NCBI GenBank assembly: GCA_022821775.1
Contig: JAJECY010000019.1
Coordinates: 1 to 54,064 of the forward strand
DNA length: 54,064 nucleotides
Source: Acidobacteriota bacterium
Lineage (GTDB): Bacteria > Acidobacteriota > Terriglobia > Versatilivoradales > Versatilivoraceae
Direction of reading: 5' to 3'
Shown: positions 1 to 7,173 of the stretch, in pieces
How the letters are laid out: each line of letters begins with the position of its first letter
How positions within the stretch are numbered: the stretch's first letter is position 1
Position numbers and translations under genes: made by a program
The notes under the pieces: generated by a model
Told to the model about the DNA's origin: nothing
Database searches by the model: none
What the model saw: the letters and a program-made list of their open reading frames with translations, nothing else

Positions 1-117
1 GAAGTGGGAGCTTGGCAGAAGCGACGAAACAACGCCAAGGCACGAATCGACTGGCAGTTTACCAGTCCCGACGCCCGAACCAAGCTCAAGCGTCTATACC
101 CGACTCTTAATATGTGA
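1..117 (+). mobile_element. IS630-family transposase, C-terminal tail (partial)
   Basis: The frame is open from base 1 and stops at TGA 115-117, giving 38 residues. It contains NNAKARIDWQF, then DARTKLKRLYPTL, which I recognise as the usual C-terminal end of IS630-type DDE transposases. The catalytic domain lies off the left edge. Only 11 bases separate the stop from the next start codon, so there is little room for a terminal inverted repeat, and none is obvious. A second IS630 piece in the same orientation lies at the right end of the window. Family assignment rests on this tail alone but the motif is distinctive. Confidence 0.75.
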
Positions 118-128
118 CATGACACTAG

Positions 129-500
129 ATGGCGTTCAAGCGATATGTCCCGGAGCGCAGGGATGTGGTGTGGCTCGATTTCGAACCGACGCGGGGATCG
201 GAAATCGGAAAATACCGGTCCGCATTGGTGCTTAGCAGCCGAGAGTACAACCGCAAGACCGGCTTGCTGATTTGCTGCCCGATAAGTACCAGCATTCGCG
301 GTGCCGCCACTGAAGTGCCGATATCCAATCTCGGGAAACCATCCGTAATCGTGGCGAGCTTGATTCAAACCCTTTCCTGGAAAGATCGCAGCGTCAAGAA
401 AATCGTGGTCGCGGATCGAGAAAATTTCCGTGAGACCTTGTTGAGGCTCCTCCCGCTCATTGGTGCGACGGAAATCATTGAGGAGTCGATGCAACTATAA
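129..500 (+). CDS. MazF/PemK-family endoribonuclease toxin, orphan
   Basis: This 123-residue protein matches the MazF/PemK fold: GDVVW-like opening (RRDVVWLDFEP, 11-20), then YRSALVLS (29-36) with the conserved Arg at 30, then CPISTS (50-55) carrying the Ser/Thr expected at the RNA-cleaving site. The family cuts mRNA at short motifs and is normally neutralised by an antitoxin encoded just upstream. Here the upstream sequence is the tail of an IS630 transposase, so no antitoxin gene is visible. No ribosome binding site precedes the ATG; the leader looks replaced by IS-adjacent DNA. Base composition seems less GC-rich than the following genes. The toxin may be silent, or its antitoxin may be elsewhere. 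Confidence 0.82.
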   Translation: MAFKRYVPERRDVVWLDFEPTRGSEIGKYRSALVLSSREYNRKTGLLICCPISTSIRGAATEVPISNLGKPSVIVASLIQTLSWKDRSVKKIVVADRENFRETLLRLLPLIGATEIIEESMQL

Positions 501-638
501 CGTCCCCCCCATTAGAGAAGAATTCTTCAAAGGATCCGGCGCCCGGATGCGTCCCATCCATTAGAGCCGGACACCTCTGCAGGCAGCGGCGATTTATCCA
601 AGCGAAAACGCCATCATCGGCCCCTCACAGACTATTGG

Positions 639-1208
639 ATGTATGTCACACCCGACGGAATGACTGACGTCGACGATGAAAACCTGGCTCGCAGGGCCGC
701 CGCGGGAGACAGGACCGCCTTTTCGGTGTTGCTGGAACGCCACTACGGCCTGATCTACCGAGTCGCGGCACGCATGCTCGGTGACCGGGCGGCGGCCGAG
801 GATCTGGCGCAGGATGTCTGTGTGGGATTGGTGACCCGGCTGGCGTCCTACGGCGGGCAGAGTCGATTCACCACCTGGCTGTACCGGGTGGTGGTGAACG
901 CGGCCCGGGACGCCATGCGCCGCGACGCCACCCGCCGTCGAAACGAGCAGGATTTCGTCGAGCAGGGCGGCCGCGGACGTCGCCAGGGCGGCAGCGGAGG
1001 TGAGGAATCCATTTGGCTGCAACAGGTGCTGGGCCAGTTGAGCGACGAGCTGCGAGCCACGGTGATCCTGGTGCTGGCGGAAGGTCTTCGCCATGAGGAG
1101 GCCGGCAGGATCCTGGGAGTCAGCGGAACAACGGTCTCCTGGCGGCTGCACCAGGTACGCAAGCAGTTGCGCCGGCAGGGGGCGCAGACGGAGAGGATGG
1201 CACGGTGA
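639..1208 (+). CDS. ECF-type RNA polymerase sigma factor
   Basis: A 189-residue sigma-70-family protein of extracytoplasmic-function type. Region 2 spans roughly 17-95 with AEDLAQDV (53-60) and FTTWLYRVVVN (77-87); region 4 spans roughly 129-178 with a helix-turn-helix at HEEAGRILGVSGTTVSWRL. The Gly/Arg-rich linker (109-122) between the regions is ordinary. The ATG at 660 (residue 8) is an alternative start; neither has a strong ribosome binding site. The last codons overlap the next gene's GTG start by 4 bases, so the two are almost certainly co-translated, and the downstream membrane protein is its likely regulator. Confidence 0.92.
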   Translation: MYVTPDGMTDVDDENLARRAAAGDRTAFSVLLERHYGLIYRVAARMLGDRAAAEDLAQDVCVGLVTRLASYGGQSRFTTWLYRVVVNAARDAMRRDATRRRNEQDFVEQGGRGRRQGGSGGEESIWLQQVLGQLSDELRATVILVLAEGLRHEEAGRILGVSGTTVSWRLHQVRKQLRRQGAQTERMAR

Positions 1209-3421
1209 GAGACGAACTGGAAAGGCTCGAAAACGAACTGAAGCGCGCGGTGCCCGAGCCAAAGCCGGAGGTAAGAAAGCAAATCCTCTCGAAGGCCATG
1301 GAGGCCTTTGACCGACATCACCAAGGATTGTCGGCTGAGCCGCGTCAGACAGGACAGGAGGTAAACATCATGTCCTGGCTGAAACAGAGAATCCATCCCT
1401 TTCAACTTCGCTATGTCGCGGCTGCCTGTGCCTTGTGCCTGGCAGTTGGCGGGGGCGCCGGTGCCTATTGGCTGCTCAACTGGTCCACCGAACCGGTGGA
1501 AACCAGCCAGGTTGCCAGGCTGGAGCCCGAACCTTCGGCCGCCCCGGAAGCAGGCGAGTCTCTCCAGCCCCCCGAAGAGGCCGCCCAGGCCGAGGCACCC
1601 AGTGACCCGCCTGCAGCCGAGTCCGCCCCGGCACCGCCGCAAAAACCGGGCGGCCCACCTGCCGAGAAGGCAACACAGGCCCCGGCTGCTGCCGCCCAAT
1701 CGGCTCGGGTGGTTGAAACGGAGGGCGTCACCGGCGAGGGGTCGGAAGCCGCCACCATCACCTATGCGGATCCCAGCCAGCCGCCTGCGCCTGCCTCGCC
1801 CGTTTCCCCACCGCCCCCTCCCCCTTCGGCGTCAATCAGCGGCGTGGTGCGTGGCGTCATTGGTGGCGCCCCGACCACGGCGTCCATGAGGGCGCAAAGC
1901 CAGGCTGCGGGCGGTCCTGCCGCTCTCGGCCGCGCCAGGATGAGCATGGCTGCCGAGGACCCCGGAATGATCCGGGAAAGAGGCGCTTCGGCGGGAGACC
2001 GCTTTGCCCGCGTCGATCCCAACCGGTTGAAGGTGGTTGCCGATGAACCCGTGTCGACCTTCTCGATCGACGTCGATACCGCTTCCTACGGTTTCTTGCG
2101 CGCCTCGCTGAAGCAGGGTGTGTTGCCGCCCAAGGAGGCCGTTCGCATCGAGGAGTTGATCAACTACTTTGCCTATGACTACCCGGCGCCCTCGGGGCCG
2201 GAACCCCCGTTTGCAACCCAGGTGACCCTGTTGCCTGCTCCCTGGAACCCCTCCACCCGTCTGATGCATATCGGCATCCGCGGATTCGAGATGACGGGTT
2301 CGCGCCCGCGGGCCAACCTGGTGTTTCTGGTCGACTCCTCGGGTTCCATGGGCCAGCCCGACAAGCTGCCCCTGCTGGTCAACTCCCTCCGCCTGTTGCT
2401 CGGGTCCCTGGGGCCGGAGGACCGGGTGGCCATCGTGACCTATGCGGGATCCTCGGCCACGGCCCTGGAGCCCACTCCGGTGAGCCAGAGGGAGAAGATC
2501 CTGGCCGTCCTCGGCCAATTGAGAGCCGGCGGCTCCACGGCCGGCGCCTCGGGGATTCAAAGTGCCTATCGACTGGCTCGCCAGCACTTCATCCCCGACG
2601 GCGTCAACCGCGTGATCCTGGCCACCGACGGGGATTTCAACGTGGGCATGACCGATGTGGATCAGCTCCAGGGCTATGTCGAGCGCGAGCGGAAAAGCGG
2701 CGTGTTCCTTTCGGTCCTGGGCTTCGGCATGGGCAACTTGAATGACAGGCTCATGCAAGCCCTGGCGCAAAGCGGAAACGGCGTCGCCGCCTACATCGAC
2801 ACCCTCTCCGAAGCCCAGAAGGTCCTGGTGGAGGAAGCCACCTCAACGCTTTTCCCCATCGCCAAGGATGTCAAGATCCAGGTCGAGTTCAACCCGGCCC
2901 GAGTGAGCGAGTATCGGTTGATCGGTTACGAGAGCCGCATGCTGGCCCGCGAGGACTTCCAGAACGACCGGGTGGACGCCGGCGAAGTCGGTTCCGGTCA
3001 CCGGGTGACCGCCATCTACGAGATCACGCCCGCCGGGTCCGGCGGGGAGCGGGTGCCACCGCTGCGCTACGGGACGGAGAAGAATCGGCAGCCGAGCGCG
3101 GCAAGCGGCGAATACGCCTTCGTGAAGATCCGCTACAAGTTGCCCGAATCGGACACCAGCGCCTTGATCTCCCAGGCGGTGACCGGAGCCAATGAACACG
3201 AGCGCATCGAGCGGGCTCCCCTGGACGTTCGCTTCGCGGCAGCGGTAGCAGCATTCGGTCAACTGCTGCGGGGAAGCCCCTATACGGGGAAGTTCGATTA
3301 CGACGATGTGATCGAACTGGCCCGGGCAGCCCGCGGCGAGGACCGCTTCGGCTATCGCTCCGAGTTCCTCCAACTGGTGCGGCTGGCCCGGTCGGCAGCC
3401 CAGCCCGCCATTGCTCCCTGA
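1205..3421 (+). CDS. Membrane-anchored VWA protein, YfbK type, with short cytoplasmic head
   Basis: A 738-residue protein with a GTG start inside the stop of the sigma-factor gene. A charged cytoplasmic head (1-60) is followed by one membrane segment (about 69-91), then a long Pro/Ala/Glu-rich stalk (100-210). The YfbK-type N-domain contains FSIDVDTASY (286-295); the von Willebrand A domain has the metal-site motif DSSGS (377-381); the C-terminal third resembles DUF3520. VWA domains bind ligands through a Mg-coordinated MIDAS. The overlap with the sigma gene and the short cytoplasmic head suggest it acts as, or replaces, an anti-sigma factor that senses something outside the inner membrane. 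That role is inference; the head has no zinc-finger signature. Confidence 0.88.
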   Translation: MRDELERLENELKRAVPEPKPEVRKQILSKAMEAFDRHHQGLSAEPRQTGQEVNIMSWLKQRIHPFQLRYVAAACALCLAVGGGAGAYWLLNWSTEPVETSQVARLEPEPSAAPEAGESLQPPEEAAQAEAPSDPPAAESAPAPPQKPGGPPAEKATQAPAAAAQSARVVETEGVTGEGSEAATITYADPSQPPAPASPVSPPPPPPSASISGVVRGVIGGAPTTASMRAQSQAAGGPAALGRARMSMAAEDPGMIRERGASAGDRFARVDPNRLKVVADEPVSTFSIDVDTASYGFLRASLKQGVLPPKEAVRIEELINYFAYDYPAPSGPEPPFATQVTLLPAPWNPSTRLMHIGIRGFEMTGSRPRANLVFLVDSSGSMGQPDKLPLLVNSLRLLLGSLGPEDRVAIVTYAGSSATALEPTPVSQREKILAVLGQLRAGGSTAGASGIQSAYRLARQHFIPDGVNRVILATDGDFNVGMTDVDQLQGYVERERKSGVFLSVLGFGMGNLNDRLMQALAQSGNGVAAYIDTLSEAQKVLVEEATSTLFPIAKDVKIQVEFNPARVSEYRLIGYESRMLAREDFQNDRVDAGEVGSGHRVTAIYEITPAGSGGERVPPLRYGTEKNRQPSAASGEYAFVKIRYKLPESDTSALISQAVTGANEHERIERAPLDVRFAAAVAAFGQLLRGSPYTGKFDYDDVIELARAARGEDRFGYRSEFLQLVRLARSAAQPAIAP

Positions 3422-3518
3422 GACACGCCGAGAGTCCTCAAGCGCTCGAACGGCGCCACCAATTCCCCGCCGCCTCTGCTGCTGCTCGTCACTCCCGGAA
3501 CGCCGCGTTTGCCCCCCT

Positions 3519-3901
3519 CCGGATCGACTGCGGGCGGAGCCCTTGTCTCTCCGACTCCCCCTCCAGGGGGGAGTGATTCTTGAGGCCAGCACAAGCCTTC
3601 GTGCCCGATTCCCGGGCAGGATGTAAACCATGTTCCCGGTTTAAGGTGTGGATGATGCCCACCCGGGAGCGCGGGCGTCCCGCCCGCACAATTGCCCGGC
3701 ACGGCCTTGGCCGACTCCGCCGCTGGGATCGAAGGGTAACGGGGCCTTGCCTTTCATTCGGACTGGCCATGGCAGTTCACGCCGGCAGGGTGGCTGCCTG
3801 CCGGCAACGTTGCGCTGACGCTCCACCACCTCCAGCGAGGAATAAGGATGCGGGCGGGACGCCCGCGTTCCCGGGTGGGGCTTCGCCCGCAGTCGATCCG
3901 G
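3519..3901. repeat. Outer inverted repeat pair, 24-base arms
   Basis: The arm at 3519-3542 (CCGGATCGACTGCGGGCG...) is the reverse complement of 3878-3901 with one mismatch. The arms enclose about 335 bases, which contain the inner inverted pair. Arms read directly from the sequence. Confidence 0.75.
3658..3879. repeat. Inner inverted repeat pair, 31-base arms, each arm itself palindromic
   Basis: The arm at 3658-3688 is the reverse complement of 3849-3879 with one mismatch. Each arm contains the near-palindrome GCGGGCGTCCCGCCCGC, so each can fold by itself or with its partner. A related core (GGCGGGACACCCGCGCTCC) recurs at 17713-17731, indicating a dispersed intergenic repeat family. Confidence 0.75.
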
Positions 3902-4030
3902 TGGGAGGCGACGGCGGCTCGGATCGGCTCGGATCTGCTTTACAATTCCCACCCAAGGCGCTATGGTGCGCCCCGAAATCGGTTCGGTCCGATACCGATT
4001 CCGGTTCTTTCAGTTCCGCCCGCAATCCGA

Positions 4031-5260
4031 ATGAACACGCCCCACTCTCAAGGCGGCCGGCCGGGAGATCTGCGAGGGAAGCGCGGCTTTATCCTGACGG
4101 GGATCTCCGCCTCCCACACGCTGTTCCACGCCTTCCAGCACAGCCTGCTGGTATTGTTTCCCAACATTCGGGAGACCTTCGCCCTCTCCAATCTGCAGAC
4201 CACCTCCATTTCGGCGGTGCAGGAAGTAGTGGCCGGCCTGATCGATCTGCCCGGTGGGGTGGCGATGGACCTGTTCAAGCGTTACTGGGGCCTGGTCATG
4301 ACCGTCTGCATGGGCGGTTTCGGAATCGGCTGGATGGTGGTCGGTACGGCTCCCGGGTATGTGACCGTCCTTATAGGAATGGCGATCGTGGCCGCTTCCT
4401 CCTCTCTCTGGCATCTGCCGGCCATGGCCTCTCTCTCCAACCGCTTCGCCGAGCGGCGCGGCTTCGCCCTGTCGGTGTACGGGGTCGGCGGCAACGTGGG
4501 CGAGATCCTGGGACCGGCCACTACCGGCCTGCTGTTGGGAATCCTCGCCTGGCAAAGCATCATCGGCTCCTATGCCCTGCTTCCCCTGCTCCTGATGTTT
4601 CCCGTCCACTGGGCTTTTCGGGACATCGGAAGCCGCCAGCCGGGCTCGCCTTCGACTCCGGAGAGCTCCAAGCTTTCGGACCAGCTCGGTTACACCCGGC
4701 AGATGTTCAGGAACGGCGTCTTGTGGGGAATCATCGCCATCGCGGGACTGCGGGGCATGGCCTTTGTGGCTTTCACCGCGGTGATCGCCCTCTACGCCAA
4801 GGATGTGCTGGACTTGAGCGACCAGACTCGGGGAATCTACTTTTCGCTGTTGGGTGTGGTCGGGATGACCGCCTCGCCGCTGCTGGGCCATCTCTCGGAC
4901 CGGTTCGGACGAAAGACGGTCCTGGTGCCCAACCTGCTGGCTCTGGGGGTACTGACCCTGCTGATGGCCTGGTACGGCCACCTGGGTGTCTTTCCGCTGC
5001 TGCTGTTGCTCATGGGGGTCTTCCTCTACAGCGACCAGCCCGTGCTGACCGCCGCCGCCCTGGACGTGGCCGGGGGACGCACCACCACCACCGCCATCGG
5101 GTTCGTCTCCTTCTCCCGTCTGGCCTTGAGCGCACCTTCTCCGGTGATCGCGGGGTGGCTTTACCGTCCCGAGGCCGTGCATGCCGTGTTCTACTACATT
5201 GCGGGATTATTCTTCCTGGCCGCCTGCGGTCTCTTCCTGCTCCCGTTGCGCAGGGGATGA
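4031..5260 (+). CDS. MFS transporter, 12 membrane segments
   Basis: A 409-residue major facilitator. Hydrophobic segments are spread along the whole length in two halves separated by a polar loop (about residues 195-220, rich in Ser, Pro and Gln). The motif GHLSDRFGRKT in the second half is the family's loop 8-9 signature. I chose the ATG at 4031 because the frame upstream runs into the repeat tract and has no signal. MFS carriers move small solutes by uniport, symport or antiport; the substrate here cannot be told. A DJ-1-like gene follows after 51 bases on the same strand and may share the transcript. Confidence 0.88.
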   Translation: MNTPHSQGGRPGDLRGKRGFILTGISASHTLFHAFQHSLLVLFPNIRETFALSNLQTTSISAVQEVVAGLIDLPGGVAMDLFKRYWGLVMTVCMGGFGIGWMVVGTAPGYVTVLIGMAIVAASSSLWHLPAMASLSNRFAERRGFALSVYGVGGNVGEILGPATTGLLLGILAWQSIIGSYALLPLLLMFPVHWAFRDIGSRQPGSPSTPESSKLSDQLGYTRQMFRNGVLWGIIAIAGLRGMAFVAFTAVIALYAKDVLDLSDQTRGIYFSLLGVVGMTASPLLGHLSDRFGRKTVLVPNLLALGVLTLLMAWYGHLGVFPLLLLLMGVFLYSDQPVLTAAALDVAGGRTTTTAIGFVSFSRLALSAPSPVIAGWLYRPEAVHAVFYYIAGLFFLAACGLFLLPLRRG

Positions 5261-5311
5261 CAGACCGCATCGGGCAGGGCAAAATAACGACACCACAATC
5301 GGGAGGACCGG

Positions 5312-5881
5312 ATGGAAAAGATCCTGATCGTCATCGGCGACGCGTCGGAAGCCATGGACACTCTCTACCCGTACTATCGGGTGCAGGAGGAGGGGTTCGA
5401 AGCGGTGGTGGCGGCTCCGGAAAAACGCCGCTACCACCTGGTCATCCATGAGATTCCGCCGGGGTGGGAGGTGACCCGGGAATCGCCCAGCTACCACTGG
5501 AACTCCGACATCGCCTTTCGGGACGTCGAGCCGGAGGGGTACGCGGGTCTCTTTGTTTCAGGGGGACGGGCGCCGGAGTATCTGCGCTACGATAGACATC
5601 TGATGGACATCGTTCGCCACTTCTTTGAAGCCGGCAAGCCCGTGGCCTCGGTGTGCCACGGAGCCGAGATCCTGGCGGCGTCGGGCTTCGTCCGGGGAAG
5701 GCGGATGGCGACCGTGCCCAAGTGTCGATTCGACGTCGAGATCTGCGGCGCCACCTTCGTGGACCACGGCTGCGTGCGGGACGGCAACCTGGTGAGCGCC
5801 CGCACCTGGCACGACAACGCGCTCTACATGAAAGAGTTCGTCCGCATGTTGCTGGATGCGCGCCGGCTTCAGAGGGGATAG
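5312..5881 (+). CDS. DJ-1/PfpI-family protein (class I glutamine amidotransferase-like)
   Basis: A 189-residue cytosolic protein with the DJ-1/PfpI fold. GDASEAMDTLYPYYR (9-23) carries the acidic residue that activates the cysteine, and the nucleophile elbow is SVCHGAEIL (113-121) with Cys115 and His116. Members act as proteases, deglycases, hydratases or chaperones, so the reaction is open. The start at 5312 is supported by GGGAGG ten bases upstream. It follows an MFS transporter and precedes a small basic protein, all on the + strand. The full catalytic set appears intact. Confidence 0.88.
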   Translation: MEKILIVIGDASEAMDTLYPYYRVQEEGFEAVVAAPEKRRYHLVIHEIPPGWEVTRESPSYHWNSDIAFRDVEPEGYAGLFVSGGRAPEYLRYDRHLMDIVRHFFEAGKPVASVCHGAEILAASGFVRGRRMATVPKCRFDVEICGATFVDHGCVRDGNLVSARTWHDNALYMKEFVRMLLDARRLQRG

Positions 5882-5956
5882 AATATGGAGTAGTCGTCCC
5901 CCGACCGCTTCGGCAAACGGACCCGCTTCGAGGATTCGAAAAAAGGGGAACCTGCA

Positions 5957-6178
5957 ATGACTCTTCTTCGCCGCCTGGTCGTCACCGCCGCCCGGGTGCT
6001 GGTCCAGAACCCGGAGGCTCGCGCCAAGGCCCGAGAGGTTCTCGAGGAAGAGGTCAAGCCCCGCGCCAAGGAAGCCTGGCGGGAGGCTCGCCCCGAAATC
6101 GAGAAAGCCGGGCGTGGGCTCAAGCGTCTTGCCCGCAATGTCCGGGACCAGTATCGCAAGGGCCGCCGGGGCGATTGA
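5957..6178 (+). CDS. Small basic helical protein, unknown
   Basis: A 73-residue protein with no family I recognise. It is rich in Arg, Lys, Glu and Ala and should be mostly helical; residues 16-45 have an alternating charge pattern typical of an amphipathic or coiled helix. There is no signal peptide, although residues 1-15 are mildly hydrophobic. AAGGGGA ends about 8 bases before the ATG, which supports real translation. It sits between a DJ-1-like gene and a dioxygenase gene on the same strand. Confidence 0.65.
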   Translation: MTLLRRLVVTAARVLVQNPEARAKAREVLEEEVKPRAKEAWREARPEIEKAGRGLKRLARNVRDQYRKGRRGD

Positions 6179-6210
6179 GGGCGGCCACCGGTCTCCCGAG
6201 GGATGGCTCC

Positions 6211-7071
6211 ATGGGCATGACCATCCTCCCGCTGGAAGAGCACATCGCAGCCGAGGTGCGGGGAATCGAGGTGGGCTCTCCCCACTCCGAGGAAACTTTT
6301 GCCCAGCTTCGCCGGGCCCTTTACAGGCATTCGGTGCTGGTCTTCCACGACCAGGACATCTCCGACGAGCAGCAGGTGGCCTTCACCCGGGGCTTCGGCC
6401 GGCTGCAGGTGACCATGGCCAGCGATCCCTACGGAGGCGGCGGCTTTATCAACCGCATCGCCAACGTGGATGAGGAAGGCCGCCTCATCCCTCCCCGGGA
6501 CAAGCGTTCCCTCTACCAGTCCGGCAACAATCTCTGGCACTCCGACGGCTCATTCAAGGCGGTCCCCCTGCGGGCCTCCATGCTGTCGGCCAAGGTGGTG
6601 CCGCCCCGCGGGGGCGAGACCGAGTACGCCAGCCTTCGTGCCGCCTATGCGGCTCTGCCCGACGCCAGGAAGGTCCAACTGGAGGGCCTGGTCGCCGAGC
6701 ACAGCATGGCCCACTCCCGTGCCCAGATCGCTCCCGGCCTGTTGACCGAGGCCTTCCGAAAGGAAACGCCGCCGGTTCGCCATGTGCTGGTCCGAGCCGT
6801 CCCCGAGACGGGAGAAAAAGCCCTCTACGTGGGGTCTTACGCTTCCCACATCATCGGATGGGAACGCGAGAAGGGCAGCGCCCTGCTGAAGGAACTTCTG
6901 GATTGGTCGACCCAACCGCGATTCGTCTATCGGCACCGCTGGAAGACCAACGACCTGGTGATGTGGGACAACCGTTCCTGCCTCCACCGCGGCCGCCCCT
7001 GGGAAAACGGAATCTACAAGCGCATCATGCACCGCACCACCCTGGCCGGAGACGGCCCCACCGTGTCCTGA
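6211..7071 (+). CDS. TauD/TfdA-family Fe(II)/2-oxoglutarate dioxygenase
   Basis: A 286-residue enzyme of the TauD/TfdA group, which couples oxidative decarboxylation of 2-oxoglutarate to hydroxylation of a substrate such as taurine or an aryloxyacetate. The iron-binding triad is visible: LWHSDGSF gives His110 and Asp112, and NRSCLHRG gives His259. Arg275 in MHRTTLAG should bind 2-oxoglutarate. FHDQDIS (45-51) is the usual N-terminal family motif. Met3 (6217) is an alternative start. The length is normal for the family. No sulfonate transporter is adjacent, so taurine use is not implied. Confidence 0.92.
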   Translation: MGMTILPLEEHIAAEVRGIEVGSPHSEETFAQLRRALYRHSVLVFHDQDISDEQQVAFTRGFGRLQVTMASDPYGGGGFINRIANVDEEGRLIPPRDKRSLYQSGNNLWHSDGSFKAVPLRASMLSAKVVPPRGGETEYASLRAAYAALPDARKVQLEGLVAEHSMAHSRAQIAPGLLTEAFRKETPPVRHVLVRAVPETGEKALYVGSYASHIIGWEREKGSALLKELLDWSTQPRFVYRHRWKTNDLVMWDNRSCLHRGRPWENGIYKRIMHRTTLAGDGPTVS

Positions 7072-7095
7072 CCGCCCTGCCCTCTTCTGGTTGTT

Positions 7096-7135
7096 CTTCG
7101 TGTCCCTTCGTCGTCCTTCGTGCCCCTTCGTGGAT
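7096..7135. repeat. Four 10-base tandem repeats (CTTCGTgtcc type)
   Basis: CTTCGT recurs at 7096, 7106, 7116 and 7126, exactly 10 bases apart. The four trailing bases vary. The array lies between the convergent dioxygenase and TonB-receptor genes. Confidence 0.8.
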
Positions 7136-7173
7136 ATCTTTTTCTCGGTTTGTCGGTCTGAGGCCCCACCTCG

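Larger units (their letters stand above)
3422..4030. other. Intergenic tract of nested inverted repeats, no gene
   Basis: About 0.6 kb between the VWA gene and the MFS transporter. I find no convincing gene here: open frames have no ribosome binding site and no recognisable protein. The tract holds two nested inverted-repeat pairs, listed separately, and several short GC palindromes. It looks like accumulated dispersed non-coding repeats. Confidence 0.6.

Noticed and set aside
517-528. Perfect 12-base palindrome GAAGAATTCTTC after the MazF-like gene
   Set aside because: Too short, with no loop or T-run, and consistent with chance.
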